This document shows, in pieces, positions 41,130 through 52,100 of a stretch of DNA of 64,000 bases; the stretch's first letter is position 1, and each line of letters opens with the position of its first letter. Under the pieces are notes generated by a model. It did no database searches. It saw only the letters and a list, made by a program, of their open reading frames with translations, and had not been told where the DNA came from. Made by a program: the position numbers and the translations under genes. The DNA lies in assembly GCF_003248355.1 (NCBI RefSeq), contig NZ_QKWY01000002.1, positions 1,860,001-1,924,000 on the forward strand, given 5' to 3'. The stretch comes from Streptomyces sp. AC1-42W (GTDB lineage Bacteria > Actinomycetota > Actinomycetes > Streptomycetales > Streptomycetaceae).

Positions 41130-43909
41130 TCGTCGTCCTCCTCGTCGTCGAGAGCGTCAAGGCCCTCCTTCTGCCAGATGGCGTTGACCACGTACTCGGT
41201 GTCGGACTGGTGCTCGGAGCGTGGGAAGCTTGCCTTGAAGCCCACCAGCGGCGGCCGGACCTCACCGTCCTGGGCCGTCGGCCGCTCGACCAAGTAGACG
41301 AGCAGCAGTGCCTGGTCGGCTCGGCGCTGCCAGCGGACGTGGTCTCCCGAAGGCGACTGGGGTACCTTCTCCCGCTTCTTGATGGCTGCGGCTTTCTGCG
41401 TCGCTTCCAGGGCGGCGTCCACCTGCTCGCGATCGAGGTCGAAGATGTACTCGTCGGGAGGGCTGAGCAGGCGGCGGATCGTGTACCGACCGTCGCACGC
41501 GACGTCGTTGAGCGCCGAGCGCTTCACGGGCCCCAAGCTGTAACCGGCGATGTCCTGAGGGTCATTGGCTGCGTGCTTGCCGACCAGGATCACCGTCCAC
41601 TGCGGGAGCTCACCTACGGCCATGCACTGTTCGATGTACTTCGCGATGAAGCGGGGACGAACCCTTTGGGCCATGCGGTCGGTCTCGTAGCGGCTGAGGA
41701 AGTCCACGACAGCGTCGGATGGCACCTGCTTCCACGTCACGTTGGCGCCTGCCGACTTCTGGTCGGCTGTGGCCAGGCCGTCGAGCCTGCGCACAAAGTC
41801 CCCGAGGACCTTGAGGTTGTGTTCCGGAACCCCGTCGGAGACGTTGAAGATCACCGTCTCAGGCCCCTCCCCGGAGTAGCTGAGCATGACCTTCGTACCC
41901 TGGCGCATCTTGTTGGCCGCCGTGACGGCGAGGCCCAGCGAGGAGGCGCGGACCTTCAGGCCGAAGTACCTCGGACTGAGGTTCAGCGCCGCCATCTCCT
42001 CGACCTCACGACGCAGTTCGTCGGTCGCGGCAGTCACCTCGATGTACTTCGCCTGAAGATCCGGAGTGGTGTACAGGCGGCAGAGGTCCTCGTGCCCCGG
42101 TCGGTACCCGAACCAGCGTCCCATCTGGAGCAGGGTGTCGTACGTGCTGGAAGTGCGCAGGTAGTAGCTGACCGTCAGCCCCTCCAGGGTGAGGCCCCGG
42201 GAGAGCTTCTGACCTCCGATCGCGATGACCGACAGACCGGTCCTGCGGTGCTCGTAGTAGTCGAGTGCGTCGCGGGATGCGCCGTTGACCGTCTTGACCA
42301 CGATTTTCCGTAGCGCGGGCATGAGCTGGCTCGACACGTCCTCCCAGGTGACGCGTCGGGCCTCGTCCGCGGGGAAGTGGTCCGTGGTGGGGACGAAGTC
42401 CCGATCCCACAAGGCCCGGAGCTCGGCCATGCGCTGAGGTGCCTGTCCGTACCGGTCGCGGAGCGAGTCCACGAGGAGCCGCAGGTAGTCGTCCACCTGG
42501 TCGCGGACGATCCCTTGGACCGCGGTGAAGCGGGTGACGTGCACCAGCATGGAGTTGTGCACCTTCGCCTGTCCGCGCACCCGTCGTGCAGCGCTGGCGA
42601 GCACGAAGGAGGCGATCGCCTCCCGAAGAGACTGTGGAAGGTCGTCGGAGGGGACGAAGGAGGACTTGTGCTTGCTCGGGATCCAGCTCTCGGCGTCGTT
42701 TACGGCGCGTACGAGCGGAAGCGGGGGCACGTCATCCTCCTCGTCGTTGTCGACCTGGAGACCGAACACCCTCTCCGGGCCCAGGTAGTTGGTCGGCGAG
42801 GGCAGGGTGCGGATGAAGCTGTCGGGAAAGAGGTCGGCGCCGAGTTCGGCGTGGTTGACGTCGGGATCGATGTAGATGTTGGCGAACGGGGTGGCGGTGT
42901 ACCCGACGTACGCCGACTTCTCGAAGCTCTTCATGAGCTCACGGATCGCACCGTTGGTCCTGGTCGGATCCGCGTCGGGATCGCGCTTGGTGTTGATGGA
43001 GGCGTTGTCCGCCTCGTCGTCGATGACGAACAGCGGGATGTCGCGTACGACCTTGTTCCCGCTCTCGTCCTCCGTGCCCTGGACTTCGGTCACCCACGTC
43101 CGCAGGTACTCGAGGATCTTCCAGTGCTTCTTGACGACGAGGACGACCGGAAAACGGCCGAGCGGGAAGTTGACGGCGTTGGCCGCTTGTCGGCCGAAGT
43201 CGCCCTTCTCCGAGCTGTTGGTGGGGGACGCGATGTCGAGCTTCCTGGCACCCGGCATCCTGCCGGCACCCATGAGACGGGACTTACCGTTCTGGTTGGA
43301 CCGTTGCTGGTGCTGGGTGTCGAAACCCAGGAGTCCCTCGTCGACACGCAACTGGGTCTGGCTCCGGAGGTCGTTGTGGATGCCGGCGAGGATCACCACG
43401 AACTGGTACCCCGCGTCCACGGCCTTCGCGGCGAGCCCGATGTACTGGCCGGTCTTGCCCGACTGGACCTGTCCGATCACCAGGCCCGTCCGGCGCCACG
43501 AGCCGACACGGCGCGGGTCCTCGAGCTGGCTCAGGACCTCGTCCGTGCTCTGGTCCAGCCGACGCACGACGAGCGGCGGGAGGTTGCGGACGTCCTCCAG
43601 GTAACGGCGGTAGCGTTCCCAGAAGTCCCAGGCTCGGTCGTTCTTGGCTTCGGGCAGCCAGGGCTCGTGGCCGCTGTCGCTTTCCAGCCCGGAGGAGCCC
43701 TCCTGGAAGACCGCCGTCAGGACCTCGATCTCCTTGGCCAGCTGGTCACGGTCGAGGACCTCTCCCTGGCCGGCCAGCATCCCGAAGATGACGGTGACCG
43801 CGTTCTGCACCTCGTCCGGCGTCGGCTGACGGTCCTGCGACAGTAGTGCGAGAACCAGGCGACGGGCCTTGGCAAGGGACTCGAGAGAGTCCTCGGGGGT
43901 GGAACTCAC
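41126..43909 (-). CDS. Z1-domain P-loop ATPase
   Basis: 927 residues from a GTG at 43907-43909, chosen because GGAGG lies six bases upstream. The ATPase has Walker A 'GLVIGQVQSGKTGQYIGLAAKA' (143-164) and Walker B 'IPLFVIDDEADNASIN' (Asp-Asp-Glu-Ala-Asp at 297-301), with 'SAYVGYTATPFANI' as motif III and the Z1 block 'LSVIAIGGQKLSRGLTLEGLTVSYYLRTSSTYDTLLQMGRWFGYRPGHEDLCRLYTT' near 560-620, the helicase motif V-VI equivalent. Z1 proteins are superfamily II-like motors found with GHKL ATPases and C5 methylases. The C-terminal 250 residues are probably DNA- or partner-binding. Confidence 0.92.
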   Translation of the reverse strand: MSSTPEDSLESLAKARRLVLALLSQDRQPTPDEVQNAVTVIFGMLAGQGEVLDRDQLAKEIEVLTAVFQEGSSGLESDSGHEPWLPEAKNDRAWDFWERYRRYLEDVRNLPPLVVRRLDQSTDEVLSQLEDPRRVGSWRRTGLVIGQVQSGKTGQYIGLAAKAVDAGYQFVVILAGIHNDLRSQTQLRVDEGLLGFDTQHQQRSNQNGKSRLMGAGRMPGARKLDIASPTNSSEKGDFGRQAANAVNFPLGRFPVVLVVKKHWKILEYLRTWVTEVQGTEDESGNKVVRDIPLFVIDDEADNASINTKRDPDADPTRTNGAIRELMKSFEKSAYVGYTATPFANIYIDPDVNHAELGADLFPDSFIRTLPSPTNYLGPERVFGLQVDNDEEDDVPPLPLVRAVNDAESWIPSKHKSSFVPSDDLPQSLREAIASFVLASAARRVRGQAKVHNSMLVHVTRFTAVQGIVRDQVDDYLRLLVDSLRDRYGQAPQRMAELRALWDRDFVPTTDHFPADEARRVTWEDVSSQLMPALRKIVVKTVNGASRDALDYYEHRRTGLSVIAIGGQKLSRGLTLEGLTVSYYLRTSSTYDTLLQMGRWFGYRPGHEDLCRLYTTPDLQAKYIEVTAATDELRREVEEMAALNLSPRYFGLKVRASSLGLAVTAANKMRQGTKVMLSYSGEGPETVIFNVSDGVPEHNLKVLGDFVRRLDGLATADQKSAGANVTWKQVPSDAVVDFLSRYETDRMAQRVRPRFIAKYIEQCMAVGELPQWTVILVGKHAANDPQDIAGYSLGPVKRSALNDVACDGRYTIRRLLSPPDEYIFDLDREQVDAALEATQKAAAIKKREKVPQSPSGDHVRWQRRADQALLLVYLVERPTAQDGEVRPPLVGFKASFPRSEHQSDTEYVVNAIWQKEGLDALDDEEDDE

Positions 43910-43972
43910 AGCAGACCTCCGGCTGGGCGGGAACGGCATGGGGCAGGCTAGGGGCGGGCACTGACAACGGGC

Positions 43973-45505
43973 TCACCCGTTCCAGAAGCCCTGCATCTGG
44001 TCGAAGGGGGGCATCGTCCGGAGGCGTTCGCGAGCGGCCGCAGGCGAGCGGCCGTCTGAGACCAGTGCCGCGTAGATGCGCTGTGCGACCTCCGTGGCCT
44101 CGGCGTCGGCAGGCCCGGGGCCCCCGAAGGGCTCGGGGTCGTCGCTGGTGTCCGTCTCGTGCATCACGCGGAGGGCGGTGACCGGCACCGTCTCCTCGAG
44201 CAGACGGATCAGGGCACGTACGTCATCCGAACCGGCACCACCAGAGCGCAGAGCTGCCTTCACCAGGGGGTGGCCCCGGTTGATCCGGCAGGTGACCTGG
44301 TCGTCGACACGGCGGACGTTCCACGCGTACACGAGCGGATCCCCGTGTGTGCGCGCAGCGATCTGCCCGCGGTGCCGAAGCACGTCGGCGGCCCTTCTCC
44401 TGGCCTGCAGGGCGATGCGCCGTAGATGAGAACGCAGTGCGACGGGCGGGACGACACTGGACTTCCGGACGTCGACCCCCCATTCGACATCCGTCTCGGC
44501 GGGGATGTCCACGGCGATCCGTGCCAGGTTGTACTTCTCCTCGCGGCGCAACCCGCGCTGTCCCAGCCAGTCACCGGCAAGGATCAGACGGTCCCGGCGG
44601 TACACGTAGAACCCCTGTTGGTCGAGCCACCCACGCGGGCCGCCGGCCTTCTCGTACTCGTCCGGGGCAAGCCTCTGGGCACTGGGAAGGACGAACGCCT
44701 CCACCCGTACGGAACCCGCCCCCAAGCGCAGACGCTCGACCGGAAGCGGTTGTACGGACGGGTGACGGGACAGGAACGGATCCCAGGGCTCGACGGGGCT
44801 GCCCGACACACGCAGGTTGCGACGTCGGCTTCCGGTGAGGAACCTGCCGAAGACCATGCCCAGATGGGACTCCGTGCGGGCGGCCTCCGCGTAGAACTGC
44901 TTCTGGGTCCGCTCGTCCTCCACCGTCACCGCGTCGACGTGGTAGCCGTTGAGTCGCCGCCACAACACGACGGTGCCGTGGTCCGCCTCACCCCGGATCC
45001 TGTCGAGCAGTTCGCTGGTCGTCTCGTCCGCGCCGCGTAGCAGTCGCCACTCGCCCGACCTCTCGACGACGTCGAGGTCCCACGTGCGCACGTGCCATTC
45101 GCCGGCGGTGGCGGTGGCGACGGTGAGCTGCCGGGCCTGTGAGAACGAGGCTGACTTGAGGCCGACGCCGAAGCGGCCCAGGTCCGTTGCGCTTCGGGGC
45201 GTCGCAGGGCCTCGCGCGGCCACGGTCATTGCGGTCACGAGCTCGCCGGCGGTCATCCCGGCACCGTTGTCGGCAACGGCGATCCATGAGTCCTGCCCGG
45301 CCCAGGTGAACTCGACGTCGATGGTCGACGCCCCAGCGGAGACGCTGTTGTCGACGAGATCCGCGATGGCAGCAGGCAGAGAGTACCCGAGCGAACTGAG
45401 CGAGGCGACCATGCCCGCTGGCTCCGGAGCCGCTATGTCATACATCATGCCGAGTTTCCAGCCTACTTCTGAGTTCTGGTGCTGGATGTGATTATCCACC
45501 GGCAT
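43973..45505 (-). CDS. GHKL ATPase, MORC/MutL-like
   Basis: 510 residues if started at the ATG at 45505; ATGs at 45448/45445 are equally good and would remove 19-20 residues. The Bergerat fold is complete: N box 'AIADLVDNSVSAGA' (Asn53), G1 'VADNGAGMT' (Asp79) and G2 'LGRFGVGLKSASFSQA' (109-124), followed by 'GTVVLWRRLNG'. A second S5-like domain ('QQGFYVYRRDRLILAGDWLG...YNLARIAVDIPAETDVEWGVDVRKSS', 320-380) is the MutL/MORC-type arm. Such ATPases dimerise as a clamp on DNA. Here it lies between a PD-(D/E)XK protein and Z1, the neighbourhood described for prokaryotic MORC homologues. Confidence 0.9.
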   Translation of the reverse strand: MPVDNHIQHQNSEVGWKLGMMYDIAAPEPAGMVASLSSLGYSLPAAIADLVDNSVSAGASTIDVEFTWAGQDSWIAVADNGAGMTAGELVTAMTVAARGPATPRSATDLGRFGVGLKSASFSQARQLTVATATAGEWHVRTWDLDVVERSGEWRLLRGADETTSELLDRIRGEADHGTVVLWRRLNGYHVDAVTVEDERTQKQFYAEAARTESHLGMVFGRFLTGSRRRNLRVSGSPVEPWDPFLSRHPSVQPLPVERLRLGAGSVRVEAFVLPSAQRLAPDEYEKAGGPRGWLDQQGFYVYRRDRLILAGDWLGQRGLRREEKYNLARIAVDIPAETDVEWGVDVRKSSVVPPVALRSHLRRIALQARRRAADVLRHRGQIAARTHGDPLVYAWNVRRVDDQVTCRINRGHPLVKAALRSGGAGSDDVRALIRLLEETVPVTALRVMHETDTSDDPEPFGGPGPADAEATEVAQRIYAALVSDGRSPAAARERLRTMPPFDQMQGFWNG

Positions 45506-45628
45506 CGCCACCTGCAGGGGATGTATCTCTGTCCCGAGAGGACGCACGAGCACCGTGCTCTCGGTGGTTCGCCTGGTTGACCGGACGAGTTCATGTCGCG
45601 TCAGAGAGCCGATGATCAGGCTGACCCA

Positions 45629-47173
45629 CTACCCGAAACGGGGGCGCCAAGAGCTCGTGCGTATCCCGAGCGCGTCGATGTGTACTTGGTGTCGGCCCAC
45701 GGTGATCGACCGTTTCCGCACGTCGAAGTGCACCCCTCTGGCCGGGAGATCCGGGTTCCTCAGGGCGGTCACCAAGGAACCGAGGTCGGGCGGCGTCCCC
45801 AGTGCCTGCACGTAACGAAGAGAGGTGGCGTGCATGTCCGGAACAGGAAGAGGGCGCGTGGTGAGCTGCTGCGGCGTGCCGACGCACCAGGTCCAGCTGA
45901 TCGAGTCGAACGAGGGCCAGTTTCGCGGCAGACGAGCACTGGCGGCACCCGATCGGAGCTCGCCTCTGAGGCGGTCCAACTGCGCTGCTGCAGAACTGAT
46001 CCAGCTCTCGATCTTCATGCCTTCGTGCAGGGACAGGGCTTCGATCGGCCACTTGATCTCGAGGCAGAGGCCGAGCCGGCGGACCGGGTCCACGACGACC
46101 ACGTCCAGATCGCCGGCAGACCCGCCGTCGGTCCTGACAGCCGGGATGCGCTCGGCTACCAGGGCGCCCGGGGTGGCGCGCAGCCACTCCGTCCAGGCCG
46201 TCGCACGTGCACCCTGCGCCCTTCCGATGCGGCCGAATCCACCGGGCGCATGAGTGGCTGAGCGAAGCATGATCGCGTCCACGGTCCTCGGCGTCAGGAG
46301 GGGCGGACAGATGATCACGACGTCGTCGTGGCTGATGAGGGGGGAGGTCCTGCAGGACCTGCCGGGTCGGTAGGTGAGTCTCTCCAACACGAGGGCTTGG
46401 TGCGCCTCGGACACGTTCGGGCACATCTCCGCGATGACGGCGAGCAGCCGGGAGGCCGGCATGTGCGCGAGCGTCGTCTCCAGACGGGAGAGCCTGTGCG
46501 CGGTGTACTCACTCAGAGAGGCGATTCCCATGATCACAGCCAGCACGCTGGTCATGTCACCGGCGGTCATTCCATCTCCGAGTTCGAAGGAGTCGGGAAC
46601 CTGGCCCTCGGGTACCGACTGCCGGTACACCTCGATCGTCGCAGCGGCCCGCTGGACAGCTGCCTCGAGGACCTCCGGCGGTGGACCACTACGAAAGTCG
46701 ACGACTCGGGACGAGATCCACTTCCGCTCCACGTCGGAGAGCAGGGGCACGCCCGTGGGACGCGCGTCCTGCTCGAGGATCATGTCGGCTACCTCGGCCG
46801 AGGCGTCCCAGCGGTGACGCACGCGGAAGTCGCCTCTCGTCATGCGAACGTCGTAGGCGCCGCTCCGAATACTGGCCTCCAGGGGGTCGAACCGCTGAGC
46901 TGCCACCGCGGCGAGGACGATCTCGTCGGCGTCCTCCTGCGAGCACGCACCCGTGCCTACGGGTTGGTCGTGATGCCACGCGACGAGTTGCGCGAGAACG
47001 CTTTCCCACGGAACGTCCGTCGTGACTCCCGAGGCGATCCCCATCGCACGGACTCTGGTCGCGGTCCGGAGCAGGTCGTAGATCCGCTCCGGACCGGAGT
47101 TCCATCCGCTCAGCGCTCGGGCCCGGTCCCGGGCGTCGGCAAGGACGCCCAGCAGCTCTTGTTCTGGTCTCAC
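45629..47173 (-). CDS. Large PD-(D/E)XK nuclease-like protein of the defence operon
   Basis: 514 residues from a GTG at 47171-47173 with GGAG six bases upstream. I do not know a named family. The first 300 residues are helical. At 346-376 stands a clear nuclease signature 'RTDGGSAGDLDVVVVDPVRRLGLCLEIKW': Asp355 or Asp357, then Glu372-x-Lys374, with hydrophobic strands in between, as in Holliday-junction-resolvase and restriction folds. A helix-turn region follows ('ESWISSAAAQLDRLRGEL'). It lies between drmB and the GHKL ATPase, in the same direction, so it probably is a cleavage or sensor subunit of the combined system. Confidence 0.75.
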   Translation of the reverse strand: MRPEQELLGVLADARDRARALSGWNSGPERIYDLLRTATRVRAMGIASGVTTDVPWESVLAQLVAWHHDQPVGTGACSQEDADEIVLAAVAAQRFDPLEASIRSGAYDVRMTRGDFRVRHRWDASAEVADMILEQDARPTGVPLLSDVERKWISSRVVDFRSGPPPEVLEAAVQRAAATIEVYRQSVPEGQVPDSFELGDGMTAGDMTSVLAVIMGIASLSEYTAHRLSRLETTLAHMPASRLLAVIAEMCPNVSEAHQALVLERLTYRPGRSCRTSPLISHDDVVIICPPLLTPRTVDAIMLRSATHAPGGFGRIGRAQGARATAWTEWLRATPGALVAERIPAVRTDGGSAGDLDVVVVDPVRRLGLCLEIKWPIEALSLHEGMKIESWISSAAAQLDRLRGELRSGAASARLPRNWPSFDSISWTWCVGTPQQLTTRPLPVPDMHATSLRYVQALGTPPDLGSLVTALRNPDLPARGVHFDVRKRSITVGRHQVHIDALGIRTSSWRPRFG

Positions 47174-47249
47174 GCTGAGCTCCACTCGTGCAGTTCGGGG
47201 GTCAGGAGCCCTGTGTTGTCGACAGGGCGCGCGGGTACTGCCCTCGGTC

Positions 47250-49148
47250 TCAGAGGGTCGGGTCCCAGTACCCGACCCTCGAACCGTCCGGGGCACCGAA
47301 GAGATGCCAGCGGGAGAGGTTGCGGTTCCAGGACTGGCAGGCCGTCTCGGGCAGCTGCAGACAGCCGTGGTCGGCACCCTCGTTCGTGATCATGCAGTTG
47401 GGGTCGTACAGGCACGAGTCGTTGTCGACGGCGCGACTCACGACCGCGTCGAGGTTCTGCTCCAGGACAGTCCTCATCGCGCCCAGGCTGAAGTCGCTGC
47501 CCCCGTTGGGATAGACGGCGAAGGCCAGGTCGTACGGGAACAGGTACTCGGACAGGCTCGTCTCGCTGTACCCGCTGTCGACCGCCAGTGCCCGCAGGAT
47601 CTGGTGCGACAGGGAGTGCAGCAGCCCGAACAGCTCGTGAACCGGGAGGTCGGGGTGTCCTGGAGCGGGGCGTACCTCGTGGGAGAGAGCCTGGCCGTTA
47701 CTCGGACCGAGCTGATGTACCAGCCACTGGGCGACGCCGCCGGCGTCATCAAGCGTGCGTTGGCTGACGAGGTCATTTCGGACCATCCACCGGCTTACAC
47801 GATCCCGGTCCACCGGAAAGAGCAGGGCTTCCGCCTGAGTGGGGTGTGCGTAGAGCAGGGTCTTCTCGGGAGCACCCCGTGAAACGCGACCCCGGTAGGG
47901 CACCAGGTCCGCCTCCTCGGGGCTGAAGCCGGTCCGGCTGTAGCCGATCGCGAGGTAGGTGATTGGTAGGTCACTCACCAGGCAGGTGTCACGGCTGAGG
48001 CCGGCAGCTGCCAGGACCCCGGGGTAGCGTTCGTAGAGCGCGCGCCGCTCCGGGTTGCGCGCCTCCCGCTGCAGTCGTGGGACCCCGAGGCGTTCCAGGT
48101 TGAGAACGCGACGGTAGGTGTGCAGCTCGGCCGCGAGCCCACGGGCATCGTCACTTTCTGCGTCGAGCCCGAGGGCCTTGCCCACCCGGTCTCGCAGATG
48201 GTCCACCTCGACCGGCATGAAGCGTGCCCGCAGGGCACGCGCCTGGTCGTGCAGACCGGCCTCCTCCATCACCCGGATGCTTTCGACGACCTCGTCGGGA
48301 ACGTCCACTGTGTGCCCGTCCGTGAGCCGACGGAACTCGTCCTCGGTGATCTCCCCGAGCCACCAGCCGAGCACGGCCGCGGTGTACAGAGGATTGCTCT
48401 GCCGGGTCGCCTCCTCCGTCGTCGTCACGTTCACGAGGGTGAGCCCATGGCCGACGTGCGCGGTTCCCGCGGAGTGAAGCAGGGGGTTCATGAACTTGTC
48501 CGGGTAACTGCACGAGGAGTTGCTGCAACTCCATTGCACACCAAGAGGGAAGCCACAGGTCATGCACTCCCACCGGAAGTCGCGGAACCGACTGGGGCGG
48601 TCGTCGAGCCTGAACCGGGTGTGGCCCCTGGGGCACTTGCTCGGGGGGTACATCGGTGACGTCTCGCCGCACTTGTGCGCGAAGACGAACTGGAGTTGCC
48701 GGTTGCCGACGACGCCGCCGCAGGCCGGGCAGGCCGGCGGCCAGTCGTCGGTTCCGGGCCGTGGGTCGCTGGCCGTCCAGACGTGCCCGCACCCTGCCCT
48801 GGAGCAGCGCACCACTCGGGGCCAGACGCGGCAGAAGACCTTGCCCGGGACCACGACCTCGTAGTGGCGGTCGGCGAGTCGGTCCTGGTCCCCGGGGAAC
48901 TCGGGTGCGCGGTCGGATCCGGCGACGAACGCACGTCCGGCGGCCCGCCATCTGCGAACGAACCGCATCGCCTCCTGGACGAGGTGGTCACGATCCAGGG
49001 AGGGACCGTCGAACTCCTCGTCACGCCCGAGCTGGATCACCTGCGTGGTGTAGCCGCCACGGTGGTCGAAGGTCTGGCCGGGCCTGAACCGGAAGAGGAC
49101 CTGGCCACGGTCGCGTGACATCTCGTCGTTCCTGGGGTTGAACGCCAT
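47250..49148 (-). CDS. drmB: DrmB-like DUF1998 (MZB) protein
   Basis: 632 residues from the ATG at 49146-49148, which overlaps the drmA stop (ATGA). Three N-terminal zinc clusters are visible: 'VRCSRAGCGHVW...CPACGG' (~110-150), 'CGETSPMYPPSKCPRGH', and 'WECMTCGFPLGVQWSCSNSSCSYP'. The C-terminal MZB/DUF1998 domain (530-632) has 'LHSLSHQILRALAVDSGY', 'AMRTVLEQN' and the four-cysteine knot 'CLYDPNC...HGCLQLPETAC'. DUF1998 proteins accompany DrmA-type helicases and together form the DISARM core that binds DNA ends. It is coupled to drmA here. Confidence 0.88.
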   Translation of the reverse strand: MAFNPRNDEMSRDRGQVLFRFRPGQTFDHRGGYTTQVIQLGRDEEFDGPSLDRDHLVQEAMRFVRRWRAAGRAFVAGSDRAPEFPGDQDRLADRHYEVVVPGKVFCRVWPRVVRCSRAGCGHVWTASDPRPGTDDWPPACPACGGVVGNRQLQFVFAHKCGETSPMYPPSKCPRGHTRFRLDDRPSRFRDFRWECMTCGFPLGVQWSCSNSSCSYPDKFMNPLLHSAGTAHVGHGLTLVNVTTTEEATRQSNPLYTAAVLGWWLGEITEDEFRRLTDGHTVDVPDEVVESIRVMEEAGLHDQARALRARFMPVEVDHLRDRVGKALGLDAESDDARGLAAELHTYRRVLNLERLGVPRLQREARNPERRALYERYPGVLAAAGLSRDTCLVSDLPITYLAIGYSRTGFSPEEADLVPYRGRVSRGAPEKTLLYAHPTQAEALLFPVDRDRVSRWMVRNDLVSQRTLDDAGGVAQWLVHQLGPSNGQALSHEVRPAPGHPDLPVHELFGLLHSLSHQILRALAVDSGYSETSLSEYLFPYDLAFAVYPNGGSDFSLGAMRTVLEQNLDAVVSRAVDNDSCLYDPNCMITNEGADHGCLQLPETACQSWNRNLSRWHLFGAPDGSRVGYWDPTL

Positions 49149-52100
49149 CACGACCTCCGGTTGTCGGACACGACGTGGAAAGGGATGCCCTCGGAGACGT
49201 CGCGGAGACTCGTCATCGGTCGGCACTCGAGTCCCAGGTAGTCGCCCGTCGCGCGGTACCCCCGGTTGTTTCCGCCGGCGAGGGCGGCGGAGGCGCCAGC
49301 AGAACGGAGGCTGGCGATCGCGTGCTCCACCATGTCCTCCAGGTCGCTCCGGAGCTCCTGTCCCTCCGGCCGATGGGACTGGAAGACCGCGTGGAGCGCC
49401 TCGAGCAGCTCGGTCAGCTGGACTCCCTCCAGGCCGCTGCGGGAGGGATCACGGAGAGCGGCCTGCATCTTGGATAGGTCGTGCAGATGCCCTGGAGCAT
49501 TGCCCGCCTGCCACCAGTCGCGGTTGGCGATCTGGAGCAGATGACCCATGAGGATTCCGGGAAGGGTCCTACGCACCGCGAACCGGCTCCAGCGATTGAT
49601 CGCCACCGGTTCGACCATGCGGTCCAGGTACTCGTGGAACTTTCCGTGGTACCGGTAGTGCGAGCGGTCCCGCTCCCGTACCGGGTTGAAGAGCATGAAC
49701 ACGAGTCCGTGGTGTGCACGGCCGACGCGTGAGGATGCCTGGATGTACTCCGCCATCGACCTGGGCATGCCGTTGAACAGCATGAAGTTCAGTCGGTCCA
49801 CGTCGACCCCGTGGCTCACCATGCTCGTGGCCACGACCATGCCCGTCTCGCCGTTGGTTTTGCCGAGGTCGTCCAAGACGCCACGCACCTCGTCCAGGCG
49901 TGTCTCGCCCTTCAGCTCGGCCACGTGGAGGTCCGGAAAGCCCTCCCTGCGTAGCGCCTCGTTGACCTGGGTGTCCAGCGAGCGGCGGATACGGCCGAAG
50001 TCGACGAGCGTGGTGGCGTACGTGAGGCTTGTGCGGTACAGGTCGACGACAGCACGAAGCTCGTCTTCCGGCCATGCTTCCAGATCCGGCGGAAGCTCAC
50101 GGCGCTGCTCGAGCTTCCACAGGGCTCGGTGGGCGGACGTCAGGATCCTGACCAACGTCATCTCCGCCGTTCCACGGGTCGGCATGACCCCGACGAAACG
50201 ACGGAGGGGGAGCCCTCGGTCCAGACGCCAGTAGAAGCTCTCGTCGAGGTTGGGCCCCGGGAGGGGCACCACCACGGACCTGAGGCCGAAGAGGTGCTCG
50301 CTCTGGCGGTCCTCGCCGCGGATGGTCGCGGTCGTCGCCACCACCTTCATGCGGACCCCCCGTCCGTCGGCCCGGTGCCTCGACGTCAGGGTGCGCTGCA
50401 CCTCCGCCAGGAGCCCCTCGTAGTGCCCCGAGAAGGCCCCGAGCTCCTCGTTGACCATGTGCAGTTCGTCGATGATCTCCAGGGAGGGCGAGGGGTCGTA
50501 GAGAGGTGACTTCAGGGGCCCGGGAGCCGTCTTCGGATGACCGGGCGCGTGGCGCTCGTGGCACTTCCCGCCCCGACCGAACCCGTGCGGCGGGCACCAG
50601 CAGTCGACGTCCCCCAAGAGGGCGCCGAACTTGTCCGACAGCCCGACGTTGGCCAGCTTGTCCAAGGTGCCGACCACGACCGTGGGCAGGTAGCGGTAGA
50701 TCTCGGTGTCCACCACGACGATGGGCAGTACCTTCCCGCACTGCTCGTTGCCGCAGACGTGCTTGAGCCTCAGCTCCTGAGGATCGGGGGGCGGGATGTG
50801 GACCGACCGTTCACCGCAGTAGGGGCAGTCGTGTACGAGTCGGTACGCATGCCGCTCTGCCTCGCTCGACCGAAGGCGGTCGAGCGTGCGATCGGACGTG
50901 AGCGAGTTGGGGGTGTTGCCTCCGCCGGCGTAGAAACCGATGAAGAAGGGCCACCCGGGCTTGCCGCCGACCTCCTTGATGCGGTCGGTGTTGCGGCCTC
51001 GGACGATGTCAGCGGCAGCAATGACGTCGAGTTGCCGCTGTGTCTGCTGGAGGGTGAGGAGCCGGAGGGGGAAGCGGCACCAAGCTGAGACCCCGACCTC
51101 CTTTCCCCTGGTCCGGTCGTAGAACATGCACACGAGGACCAGACCGAGATACGCTTCCGTCTTGCCGCCTCCAGTCGGATACCAGACGACGGTCGCCGCT
51201 TCGGTGGGGTCCGCGTCTTGGTCGTCACCCCAGAGTCCCGGCGTGAAGAGCTCTTGGGGGTGCTCCCGCCAGGCCAAGGCGCTGAGCTGGCTCACGATGG
51301 CCACGAGCTGGAAGAGTCGCCACCCTCGGTTCGCTCGCTTCCTCCGCGTGTTGAGCTCCGTCATGGACTCGTTCGCGAGCTGGAACGCCGTCAGCAGACG
51401 GTCATCCCGCCGCAGCCACGCGATGCCGTCGCGGAAGCGGGCGACCTCCAACGCGGCGGCTTGGCGGTCGGACTCCTTCCGGCGGGCCAGATCCGGCTTG
51501 TCCTGGAGGTTCTCCGTGCTCCACGCGGGGGCGTCGAGATACGCCTCCATCTCGTCGGCGAGGTCCTCCAGAACCGGCAGCGGGTCCGCAGCGAGTGACG
51601 AGTAGCCCCAGCGTGCGTCTGCGCGGGCCACCGCGCGATGGGTGTCATGCTGCGGCACGGGCACGCTGCGGACGGAGACGAGCCGGCCGTCGTGCCACTG
51701 CGGTTCGACGCCGCAGTTGTTCGCGTACGCCCCCAGGTCTCCCGAGTAGCGGTAGGCGTCGGCGCCGAGATCCATCACGATGGGCAGGAGACGGTCGCCG
51801 TCGATCTCCAGCCCCGCGCGGAACAGGGCGTTGTCCCTCGCCTCGTCGCCGCGGCTGCGGCCCGCGTTCCTGCCCTTTCCCTGGACGATCACGACCGGGT
51901 CCGTGGCGAGGTTCTGCAGGGTCGCGGTCACCCGGAGCCGTCCCGGGGCCACCGGCCGAGACGTGATGACGACGTGTGCGGCGGGGGTCGGCACCACCGG
52001 ATCCCCGACCACCTCCCGGGCCAGCCACTGCTCGAAGGACCTGTCGTCGTTCATCGCTGCAGGGGGCACCAGACGCTCTCGGCGGTCATTGCCCGCGCGA

